From Manihot esculenta (lineage: Eukaryota; Streptophyta; Magnoliopsida; Malpighiales; Euphorbiaceae), in contig NC_035178.2 of assembly GCF_001659605.2 (NCBI RefSeq), positions 3,439,734 through 3,503,733 on the forward strand: DNA of 64,000 nt. Direction: 5' to 3'. Below are positions 32,435-43,978 of this stretch, piece after piece. Within the stretch, counting starts at the first letter, position 1, and the number at the start of each line of letters is the position of its first letter. The translations under genes were made by a program, and so were the position numbers. The notes under the pieces are model-generated. The model was not told the DNA's origin and did not search any database. It saw only the letters and a list, made by a program, of their open reading frames with translations.

Positions 32435-35341
32435 TGAGAGTCCAATACCCGACTCTAAACCCTCCATGGGTTCAGGGCCGATGCAGGCAAATCGGGTTGA
32501 ATGCGAATCTAATCGTAGGATCCTGGCTCCAAATACCCGATAGCCTCCATGCAAGAACAGACTCCATAGTGCCCGGAATCATATACAGGTGGTACCGGAT
32601 GGAATTAAATAACCATCGGACAAAAAAGAAATAATATATCCGTATGTATTTTCAACGTGAATATGGCAAAGGGTATAAAAAAGAACGACAATTATATATC
32701 ACTAAAAACAAAATAGAAGGAAAATAAAAGAAAACGTGTAATACCCGGCTAGATTCTGGCATCGGAATCCCTACCTCCCGGCGGAATCTCCGTGGGAATC
32801 TGGGATTTTGATGATGCTAGAGTCTTCTTGTAGGGTAAAAGGTGTTTTCTAAAATGTTTTTACTGATTTCATGGTTTTAAATGAAAAAGATTTGAGTTTT
32901 GAAAGGAAAAGACCAAGGAGGCATTTGCCAGGTTCGGCCGCCGAAAGTGAAGTTCGGCCACCGAACATGGGAAGGTTTCGGGAGTGCCTTTGGCCTCCGA
33001 AAGCCTTGTTTGAATGAACCAGGTTCGGCCGCCGAACCTCAAGTTCGGCCGCCGAACATGCATGAGTTTAGGGGGCACGTTAGGCTGCCAAAGGTGGTTC
33101 AGCAGGCCACCTATAAAGAGCCCTCAGATCGGAAATGGGCGAGTTTTCTCCCCATTCTCGAGCTCAGGTGAGTCTTGGTCCTCCTTTGGTCATTTTCATG
33201 TTTTTCTCTACCCATCCTTCAAGTTTTCATAAGATCTACCCTGTTTTTGAAGTTTTGAAGCTTTAAAAGGAGTTTTGGAGCTTGGAGGCTTTTGGAGCTT
33301 GGATCCTCCACACCTCTGAGTTAGGGATCGTACCACCTCTCGGTCTTCAAGAGATAAGTGTAGATCTTTGCCTTCCTAGTGTTTTAAAGAAGTTTTAAGC
33401 AAGTTTGATGATGTTTTGATGGTTGAGTATGGGTAGATATGCATGTTAGGGTTTATGTGGGTTTTGTGCCCAAAGTGTGTTTATGTGATGCTATGTTGAA
33501 GGTTTGAGCTGGTTTATGCATGTGGGAGAGTGTATGCATGATTGGGAAAGAGCTAGTGAGATTATGGGTTGTTTTGATAGTTTTGGCCTATGTGGGTCAT
33601 AAACTATCTATGTATGCTTTTGATGTGTTTTTGGGGTTTAATCTAGTTGTTAAGCTCCTTTATGCATGACTAAGGGTTTATGCATGGTTTTGAGAAGTTT
33701 ATGCATGTTTTAAAAGGTTGGATGCTTGTTTTGGGGGTTTGGGAGGCTTGTATGCACAAGGACTGAGTTCTGGAAGAACTCAGGTTCGGCCGCCGAAGGT
33801 GGTTTCGGCCGCCGAACATGCCTATGGATGCATGAATTGGCCGCCAAACCTTGCCCCCGAAAGTTGTGTTTCAGAGATGAAGCAGACTTTCGGCCGCCGA
33901 AGGTGATGTTCGGCCGCCGAAAGTGCATGACTTTCGTCTCTGGAGAAAGGGTTTGGCCGCCGAAGGCGCCCCCGAACCTGCATGACTTCGTCTCTGGAAG
34001 GGACCTTCGGCCGCCGAAAGTGCCGCCGAAAGTGCCCTGTCCAGCCTTTTCTTGGGTGTTTTCTATGCATGTCTCTATGATGTTTTAGGGGTTTTTTTGG
34101 GGAGTTGTTTATGAGTTGTTTAGAGTATGTTCGACACCTCATTCGAGTCCACCTATGTAGGATCGGACCTGAGGGACCGAGGAGGCCATCAGTGATAGCA
34201 GTTGCAGAGTTAGTCCAGCGTCTGCCTGAGGTGAGTGGAACTAAACTTAATGTTTTAATATAAGAAATTAAATGATTCTAGAGCATGATTCATGCATCAT
34301 AAAATGCCATGATATGTATTAGGTTGTTTTGCATTAGAATTCACGAATATGATGAATTGCATAATATGTTGATGATGTGGATGGATATTGGATGATCCTT
34401 AGCCCTCAGTATGAGATGAGATAATGCGATATGAGATGACATGGTATGAGATAGAAAGCCCAGGTGTGGCCTAATCGCCCCTGACATTATGTATATGTAA
34501 GGAAAGTCCAGGTGTGGCCTAATCGCCCCTGGCATAGTTGGACATGTTATGATATGAGCTAGTAAAGGAAGCCCAGGTGAGGCCTAACCGCCCCTGGCAT
34601 AGTTGGACATATTTCGATATGTAGAGGGCTAAAGGTGACAAGTTCATCCTTGATGTGTTATGTTTGTGATGTGATGCATTCTATGATGGCATATTTGTAA
34701 ATGAACTGGTTTGCTAGTATGGTTTCCGCTCATTGGGCTTTATAGCTCACCCCTCTCCCCTAACCCCAGGTATGCAGGGTCAGAGATAGTCAGAAGATCA
34801 GCAGGTTATGTCTATGGTCAGACTCTTGTAATAGATTAGTAGTGGACATGATGTAAGGTTCAGATATGTAATGAAATGTAAAATGTTATGATGGAAATCA
34901 ATGTAATGTAATAGATAGAGTTGTGCTTTGCCCTAGAAGTGTGGTTAATCCCTTGTATATGGTTCTTATGTATGTCTTTAATGAGGGAGGAAAACCAAGC
35001 TTATTTTATGTTGCCCCATTAGAGTTGATGATGAGAACTCTAGTGTTGGGGTTTATGATTATGAGTTTGTGCATGCACGGGTTAAGCTTGGTGTATGAAA
35101 GAAAGAAAAAGTTCACAAATTTTATGTCTTACAACTTTTATGTTTATGTTTGATCATGTTTGGGATTATACCAGATGTACAGGATGTATGTTAGGCTTGC
35201 TACGGGTCCCGGCGGCCTTAAGCCGATCTGGATCCTAGCGCCGGTAGCGGTCCGGATTTCCGGATCGTTACAAAACGAGTGAGAAATGAAAACCAAACTT
35301 ACAAAAATATACCCTAAACCTAAACTTATTATTAAATCTCA
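32435..35341 (+). repeat. Right LTR of the old element, interrupted by a solo LTR
   Basis: The LTR parts are 32435-32736 and 35273-35341. They match the left LTR (6831-7194) in order, with the break exactly at the solo LTR and its AAACG duplication. The 3' end could extend to 35348. Confidence 0.65.
32737..35272 (+). mobile_element. Solo LTR related to the Tekay-type LTR
   Basis: A 2536-bp sequence starting TGTAATACCCGGCTAG and ending CGGATCGTTACA, flanked by AAACG at 32732-32736 and 35273-35277, with no interior region or second LTR. It shares the plan of the Tekay-type LTR: TTCGGCCGCCGAA boxes (32934-33060), a TATA-like CTATAAAG near 33111, a second box cluster (33782-34030), three tandem gcccaggtgtggcctaatcgcccc units (34448-34605) and the same ggatcctagcgccggtagcgg 3' end. 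It is clearly diverged from the intact element. The structure is the usual product of recombination between the two LTRs of one insertion. Confidence 0.9.
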
Positions 35342-35348
35342 TGCATCA

Positions 35349-37771
35349 TAAAAAATAAAACTTATAATTTTATAAGAAAATAAATAATAAAAAACGAAAC
35401 TTATAATTTTATAAGCGAATAAATAAAAAAATCTTATAAATAATTGATAAATTATTCATATATATTTATTCTTGAAACTACTAAAAAGATAATACTGATG
35501 AAATTTTAAAAATTAGAAGGGCTAGTAAATTATTTTGTTAAAATAATTATGAACTTAATTCTTATAAGCACTAATTGCAATATGAATCCGTTTCTATTTA
35601 CTAGGTGCTTTTTATTATTGTGAATTTTTTTCCCTATGTTTAAAATTAATAATTTCATAATAATTTAATTTAATTATTATTTATATTAATTCTTTTATTT
35701 AAAATAAAAAAAAAACCTTTTAACTAAAAATTTTCATTTAAAAAAATCATACATGATTTTTTAACAATCCATTATAGATTGCTCCAAATGAAGCGTTACT
35801 ATTGCTGTTAATAACTTTTTTTAAAACCGAATTGAAAGTATAAATTTGTTGATTTAGCTTTTAAATTTGATTTTTAATGGTTGAGACTGGAGTTGTGGTG
35901 TTGAATCCAATACCTTTTAAAGTTCAAAATTATTAAAAATAAATTTTTATTTAAAATAAAATTTATGATAATGTGAAGCGGAGTGAATTCAATAGATAAT
36001 GTATTAATTATATTAAATAAATAAAGAAATAAAAATAAAATACACTTACAGACTTATGATAAGCTGAGTAAATTTGAAAAATTTTAAGCAATTTCCAACT
36101 CAAACCTCAATCTCCATTTTAAAATAAAAAAATAATAAAATAGAGATTTTTAATATAGAGAAATAAAAATAAATAAAATTAATTAAAAAAATAAATAATT
36201 AAATTTAAGAAAATCTGAATTTTACAACCAATTGAACTGTAATTTTAATTATTAAAAAAAGACTTAGCCACACGCATGACATAATTTATTAGGAAATTAA
36301 AGTTTAAATATGATTTTGTTTCTTATTCTCTTATAAATTTGATTGTGACTAGATTTGATGTGAAAATATAAATTCTAAATTAAATTTTTGTTTTTTATTT
36401 TTTATTATTTTTTATTTTTCGAAATATTTATTGCCAAATTAAACATATCATGATAATTGATAATTTTTTTTTTGAAATGAAAACGGGATTGAACGAGTAT
36501 AATTTAAGATTTTTTAAATTTATTTAGATATATTTATCACCAAAGTATCTGTAAGTACATGATAATTAATATCTTAAACATTATCTTTAATTTTTATAAG
36601 TTCAAGCGGTATAAGCTATTAAAATTTTCAACCTTCTATACGAGAGAGGGAGTTCTACCTATACTAATTAAAATTTTAAAAAATAATAAACAATAAAAAG
36701 TTGCAGGTGATAAATGTATATTTTTTAGAAAATTCTTTTACGTATCCAGTTATATACATTTTTTAAATATAATTCTCATGACATATAATATAAAATTGAA
36801 AAAAATTATATATAATATGATGAGATCTATATATTAATATAAATTTTTAATTTCTATTAACTGAATACACAAATCTACCTTGTATGTAAGAATTTTTCGT
36901 ATTTTTTATATGATAAGCAAAAAAAATCATATCGTTTCTAATAATTTTATAATTTTGCACTTTTAATTGTTAAATAATTGGGCAATTGATGCAAAATTAG
37001 AATCATTGATTACTGATTGCTTACTATTGACTATTAAGATTATGCTCAATAATTATTTTTAAAATAATATTTAATATTTTGATTTGATTAAAATATTATT
37101 ATTTAATAATTAAAGAAATAATTTATAAAAAATTAATTAAATACTATTTAAATAGTTATCTGCTACTGCATCTAGAATACCTAACTGTTAATATTGTGGA
37201 ACGTCCAATCAAATGCTAATGCTTGATTAATCACTTCCATATATAGTGGGAACCCATTTATATATAGTGGAATCCATGTTGGCCCATACAAAGAAAAATT
37301 ATACCGTAAATAGCAACCCCTTAAAAAATTTAATATTATTATTTTTAAATAAATTTACCTTCTTGTTTTTTGGTTTGTATGATTTTTCTATTTATTAAAT
37401 TTTTATTGCGTTATCATTTTATATAGAATTTTGCATATTAATCAATAATATTAGATGCAAGTAAAGGTAAAATTATGGAATAAATTTGGCATATATTTTT
37501 TGATTTATAAATATTTTTCTATGATATATGATATATAAATAATAGGAAGAAAGGATAGAATAAATGAGATTAATAAATAAAAAATAATATTAAATTTTAG
37601 TATAATTTATAACATTTTTAATTTAATTGGTTTGTTTAGTTTTATATTTAAATATAAATTATATTTTAATTAAAAATAAATTATTTCAAATATAATATAA
37701 CTTATTTTCTTCACTAACCCCAAAATTTAATTAATATTGAATATGAAACTGAGGAATCCTGAGGGAAAAAA
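35349..37771. other. AT-rich intergenic DNA
   Basis: Long AT-rich stretch with poly-A/T runs. I see no coding sequence, RNA gene or clear transposon ends. Confidence 0.5.
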
Positions 37772-38690
37772 AAATCAATCGACGAACTTTCTTATATTTG
37801 AAATTCAATAGTTATATTAGGTAATGATTAGAATTAATTGTTGCAATATATTAAAAATCTTAAATAAATTTCGCACTTGCTTACGATAATATATCACACT
37901 AAATTTAATATCATCTATATTTTTAAATTTAGTTTAAATCAAAAAAATTGAATAAATTAAATTATTTAAAATTTTAATTTAATTTTTTATTTATTTGAAT
38001 TTAGTTTGATTTTTAATTTTAAAAATTTTAATTATTTCAATTCAGTTTGATTTTAATAAAAAAAATTAAAAAAATCAAACCGAACTGATTAATGATAATA
38101 ATATATTATTTTTAATAATATAAAAAAATTATATCATATTAAACTTAAAATATTCTAATTAAATTTTAAAATAATACAAATAAAGTGTAAAAAATAAAAT
38201 ATTTATTAAAAATTTAAATTGATCAAATTAAATCAAATTAAATTGAATCAGATCAATTCGATTCGATTTAATTTTTGATTAAAATCAATTCGATTTGATT
38301 TTTATAAATATTAAAATTTTAATTTTAATTTATTCGATTCGATTCGATTTTAAACGAAATTGAGCGAATGTTTATCATAGTTCAGATTAGACGATTAAAT
38401 TTTTGACATTGAAATAATATAATAAATATTAAATAACTTTTGAAAACTTTATTAAAATAAAAAATTCACATTTTTATAAAGTTATAAATAAAATAAAAGG
38501 AGGGACCATTGTGTTTGTGTTGGTATATAATTATAAGCAAATGCATGTGAATGACGAGGCTAGGAAACTGTTTGCAGGCGGAGATGAGAGAGAAGGGGAG
38601 GTTGCAAAAGGGGCCACCGTCCGCCGCCCAGGACACCAACATTCTAAAATCTAAATTTTAGCATTCGATTTTCAAACAAGTATATTTATC
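37772..38690. repeat. Duplicated intergenic flank, copy 2 (downstream of SBT-b)
   Basis: Matches 1-118 and about 2040-2310. The best block is about 38460-38660 (gaatgacgaggctagg, ggggccaccgtc, tctaaaatctaaattttag). The intervening part contains many aattcgattcgattt-like low-complexity repeats in both orientations and lacks the 1.2 kb AT-rich element of copy 1. It lies 5.3 kb on the 3' side of SBT-b. Confidence 0.75.
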
Positions 38691-40984
38691 ATATACTTAT
38701 TTTAATTTAATTTAATTCATTAACTTACTCAATTTTAATTTAATTCAAAGTCATAACCATCCTCCAAATAGAGATTTTAAAAAAATTAACAACAAAGTTA
38801 ATGCATTTATTTTTTAAAACAGATGATATATTATTTTATTCATAAAATTAACATAAAAAAATTATTTAAGAACATTTGAGAAAAATTTAATGCTGCTAAA
38901 TTGATTCCGAGAATATTTGAAATTGGAAAAAAAAAAAAAAGTTATAGGGGACTCGATATTTGAAGTCAGCCTAAAAAGTTAAATTAATTGAAAGAGATTT
39001 CTTGGATAATGGCCCACCACAAGCTGGAATACGAAGCTTGGTTGTTGGTAGGGTCTCTCATAGATTCATAGCCCGCCAGTGTTGAACTCATCTCAGTCAC
39101 GTATTCACATTGTTCAGATAAATTTAAATTTTGAATTCAGAAATAATTAAGCAGCTTATGCTGGAATGAGATATTGATTAATTTGCTGGTTAAGCAAAAT
39201 CACGATTCTTAATTACCATTATTATTTGAAATATTACTTTGTATTTGTGTCATGCAATTCTTATTATCTCCTTAATTTAATTTATCTCAATTTCTGTTTA
39301 TTCTTCGCCATAAATTAATTAGTTATGATGATCTATCTCATTCCAATGAATACCCAGCACAAAAACTTTGGTGGGGTGTCATATCGTCCAATAAGCCAAG
39401 AAAGTGGGAAAAAATGTCAAATAATAATTAATTGAAAGTGGAAAAAAATCTCTTTTTATCTCTCTAAGTAAATTTCTTCAAGATGTACGATGGGGTTTCT
39501 GCTTCATCTTTTTCTGAGGAAGATTGGACCCAAGGGTTTACGTTGTTCAGTGATAATCTTCGTTCTGCCAGCGATGAAGTTATTATTATTATTTTTTTTT
39601 CCCCCAAGGCATAGCCAACATGTTTGAACTTTGAGGTATTTGGATAATGAAGCAACCTACAGACAAGGTGTTTCCTGTGCAAGTGCAATCATACTCTTGG
39701 GTTCAGACAATTTCTTTCTAGATTGCCTTTTATATAATTATAAATTAATTGTTTAATATTTCTATTTAATATGAATAGGAAAAATTTAAGAATAATTGAA
39801 TCATGATTGATGGTGACTCAAAGGTTCCATCACTTAAAATATCACATTTACTCTTACTGATTTTGTAGGTAAATTAATTTCTAAATTACAATCTCTTTTC
39901 TCTATTAATTTTTCTGCGACTAGTTATCTTTATTGCTTTTAACAAATAATATAAATTATGTTATTATTTTTAAGATAAATAATAATTAAAAAATATATTT
40001 ATTTTAATACTTATCCTTTCTACCCACTTACATTTTTCACAAAACTTCTTCTCTCCAATATTTTCTGACACTCATCTCCTATTTTTCTTACATGTTCTCA
40101 TATTTTTTTTCCTACTTCCCTTACATCACATTTTACGTATTTATTATAAAATCACTCAACCATAGCATCAACAATAGACCTTTTGATCAATCTTGTCACA
40201 ATAAATATTTTTCAAGATATTTTTGGACATAACCAAAATCAGAGTGTAAATAAAGTTGACAATGAAGATGAGTTAAGTTATGATCAATATGAAGATGGAG
40301 ATAGAGCATATATTATAGAAGATTCTAATGAAAATGAACATGAAGAGTTACAAACATTGTAGTTCTTCAATAAATAATAAATTTTGTTTTGAATGAAAAT
40401 TATTTACAAACACTGTAATTCTTTTTGTTAATATTTAAAATGGAAACATTGATATTAGATATTTTTTTATGAGATATTTATTTTTATTATGATTCTTTAA
40501 TTACTTACTTTTTACATTATTAAATATTTTATGTATTATTACTGGTAGTATAATAAAAACATGAAAATCAAATTGTCATGTATGTGTTTCAATGTTATAA
40601 TTCATTCAATTAATTTTTTTTTTGTAATTGCATGAACTTATTGAGTTAAAACTTAAAGTCTACTTTATTGTATAAGATTTGCATGACTGTTTTTTCATTT
40701 ATAAAGTCTACTTTATTTAAATAATATAAAGTATTATATATATTTTGTCAGCAAATAAGTCTTAAAAGTAACTGTTAAATTTAGCATTAGAAAATAAAAT
40801 TAATATAATTTCATATTTTTAATAATTATTATGTTATAATTTTTTCAGCAAATACATTATTTTCTTAATATTATTTGTAACACTTTAATTGAAATATTAA
40901 ACAGCTGATAGACATAAAAGTGTAAGAAATATTATATTCCATCAAAATTTATTATTTGTTTAAGAACAAAATCCTATATACATC
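38691..40984. other. AT-rich intergenic DNA with a short acidic open frame
   Basis: Mostly AT-rich. At about 40210-40360 (+) a start-less frame reads an acidic ~50-residue peptide (contains DNEDELSYDQYEDGDRAYII). I do not recognise it; it may be a transposon fragment. No other gene-like signal. Confidence 0.4.
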
Positions 40985-41272
40985 TCAACAAATAAAAGCA
41001 ACCATCAAGTGGTTGAAATTTGCATTATCAAGTTCATTAGCTTCCTCTGTAACTCCTGTATTTGATGTTGTTACACATGATGAAGATTCTCCATCTATAG
41101 ATAAACTCACGTTCCTTTTTAATTTAATATAATAATTGTATGCTTCAATAGTCTCTGCTTTTATAATATAAGATTTATATAAACTCTTGTTAACTCCAAT
41201 AACATTAGGTGCACACTCGTACCCAGAAATGTATATTCCAGGGTTAACACCTTCAAAAACAATATAATACTT
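40985..41272 (-). pseudogene. Fragment with RNase H N-terminal (Cauli_VI-type) domain resemblance
   Basis: A minus-strand frame of about 95 codons without a start codon, ending at TGA 40985-40987. It reads VFEGVNPGIYISGYECAP, then VNKSLYKSYIIKAETIEAYNY. That pattern (V-x-G-x-x-PGIY, x-ECxxxVxGxxxxxYKSF, then EA) is the small domain found at the N-terminus of eukaryotic RNase H1 and in many plant transposon-derived proteins. A Ser/Thr-rich tail follows. There is no flanking catalytic RNase H domain and an in-frame stop sits just upstream. It is probably a relic of a transposon or truncated gene. Family call from pattern memory; moderate confidence. Confidence 0.5.
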
Positions 41273-43978
41273 TTATATGTTCTTTTATTTCATCATAACA
41301 AAATATACCGCTGAATAGTGAAAAGAATTCAAAAGAACGATGAAAATAAATATAAAGATGAGATGAAGTGTCTTTTTATATATATGTCGAATGTTTTTAT
41401 AGAAGTGAAGATAAAATTTAAATCATTCTTCAAGAATAAATGGAGATGTTGATATTATTGAATGTAAGCAGGTATTCTTAATAAAGACAAAGAAAAAAAA
41501 ATATATACAAGAAAATGATATTGTAGCAGGAGTTGACGTGTAAAAGAAATAAAAATTAAGAAGATTTCAATAAAGAGAATTTAAAATTTGAATTTTAAAT
41601 TAAAAAGGATAATAAAGTAAAAATACATTATAAAATTACTTGAATAACTTCATTGATTCATATTTATTGTGGATCAAGTTGAGCCATCAAACTTTTTTCA
41701 ATTTAATAATTGAGCAATATTAATGGAGAGCATTGAGAGATGTAGCGATATTCATGAGTATATAAAATCGTCTATGAGATGTTAGAGAATTGTATCGTAT
41801 TTATAAAATTTGAAAATTAAATATTAAAATATTTATAAATTTAATTATTATTTAGATTATAATGATGAAAAATCATTATAAATTTAAAATAAAATAATTA
41901 AATTAAATTAAATATTTAAAATAATTAATATTAATTATTAGGATACCTTAATTTTAAACCTGATTCAATTGAAGCAAATACTTCTAAAGTAATTGATTTT
42001 CTCTCGAATAAAATCAAATTAATTAATTAAAAGTTATCGTCTATTTTCCAATAAGTCGATAATTCTCTAATTAATTTTATAAATTCTGTTATTATTTTGT
42101 TTAAAATTTCATAAATTAAAATTTCATTTTCCAACCAATTAGTATTATTATGATATTCGATTTTTAATTCAGTTCTCATACGTTCTCTTCTAATATCAAT
42201 TTCAGGATGAAATTATTCAAATATCTAATAATATATTGATAAAAAAAATAATTTAAATAAATTAAAAAGAATCAATTATTTAAGTTACATTAAGTTTTTT
42301 GATAAAAAAATTTAATTGTTTATGTTGAGTGATTTAACAATAAACTCTATTGAAAAATTATTTAAAATTATTTTAAAATAATTATAAATAATAAATTTAA
42401 AAATAATAATAATAAAAAAAAAACTCTACATAAATTTCTACTGCTAGACATTTGATAAAAAGCATGTTACACTTGGTAAAAACTCTAAAGTCTTTCCACG
42501 AGTCGGACGTAGAAATCATCAAAACTTTACACTCTCTTCGTATTATAAAAATAGGCCACTAATTATTTTATATAAATTAAACAAAATATAGTTAAGATAG
42601 TTAAAGTTTTATTATGTTTTCTATTCTTTCTGCTCATATTTACTCTACTACTAAACTATTCCTTCAATTAACAAAAAGTGAAAAGTATAAATAAAAATAT
42701 ATTATATTGTTGTATCGATATTTCACTTTAAAATTTATTATTTAATTTATATTAAAATAATATTTATAATATTATACGGTTAATAAATAAAATAATTTTT
42801 AAATATTATTAAAAATATTAATATAAAAATTATATTATAAAATATTAATTTAATATAAATTAAATCAATGACTCTAAAATAAAAATAAATGAAATTATAT
42901 AATATTTTTTATATTTTTAATTAATAAATATATTTTATTCATCATGTCAATATTTTTTAATAATATTAAAAAATTATCACTATTTACTAACGGTATAATA
43001 CTACTAATATTATTTTGATTCAAAATCACATACTATAAAATAAAATTAGTAAAAATATAGAATTTTTTTTTTTTTTACTTTTTTACTTAATAAAACTTAA
43101 TTTATTGTATATACTGATAGGGGTGCGTCAGTAAAATAATAAATACAATATCATTAAAAAAATGTCTATAATTTAGAATAAATAAAAAGAAATATTTTTA
43201 TACAATAAAAAAAATCTTAATTTAGAGATAAAATTTATACTTCTCACCTATTGCGCTTATGTTTAAATAATACATTATTACACTAAATAATTTCATTTAT
43301 TTATAATTCTCTTATTTAGAATGAAAGATTTAATAAAAATTTAATTTAATTTATTTTTTTTTCTGTTAATTTCATTATTTAAAATGAAAAAAATATTTTT
43401 TTTTATTTATAAAAATTTTATTTTTAAAAACAAATAAAATTATGTATTAATTTTTATAAGAATTCATTTAAATTTTTTTATTTCAAAATCAATCCAAGAG
43501 AATTTAGATGTACTGTAATTAGGTGTAGTTCATGTTTTAACCTCTAAATTAAATTATTATTGCATCTGATTTTATTTGATAGAGTTAAACCTACAGTTAA
43601 AAAAAAATAATTATAGAGGCCATATTGTCTTTAGATGCTTTCTGGGATAATAATATAATCAATAGCCTCAATCATTACTAATTGTTATTGGTCCTTTTCG
43701 AAAAGGATATTTGCCTAAATCAATGTTATTGTCAACTATCTTTTATTTTATTTGTATTTGTCAATGTTGCCTGAGATTCTATAAAAAAAAACTTCCAATC
43801 TTTTATTTTATTATTTTCTCTCCAAAGTAATTAGAGGAAAATAAGGAAAAAACTTATTTACCTTTCTTCTTTTATTTTATTTAATTTTTTTTTTCCAACA
43901 AGAAAAAGTCACTTTCCCTTTCCTTATTTTCCCCACATCCAAACATAGGTTGAAAGAACTAGAAATTATTGTTGTACA
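41273..43978. other. AT-rich intergenic DNA, 3' flank of SBT-b
   Basis: Very AT-rich with many short inverted and simple repeats. Nothing recognisable as a gene. Confidence 0.5.

Larger units (their letters stand above)
6831..35341 (+). mobile_element. Old small LTR element (TRIM/LARD-like), split by later insertions
   Basis: A left LTR (6831 to about 7194, starting TGAGAGTC) matches 32435-32736 plus 35273-35341. Both copies share words such as ctaatcgtaggatcctg, gcctccatg, agactccata and aaaatataccctaa. The left LTR is followed by TTGGCGCCGTCTGTGGGA (7204-7221), a typical plant primer-binding site. Removing the nested elements leaves only about 1.3 kb of interior (7195-7941 and 31889-32434) with no recognisable gag or pol, so it looks non-autonomous. 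The LTR copies are clearly diverged, so this is the oldest layer. Its right LTR is interrupted by a solo LTR. I found no convincing target duplication. Confidence 0.65.

Noticed and set aside
31824..32435. 203-residue minus-strand open frame
   Set aside because: Hydrophobic, Phe/Leu-rich translation of AT-rich element interior crossing the Athila LTR boundary and target duplication; no domain seen.
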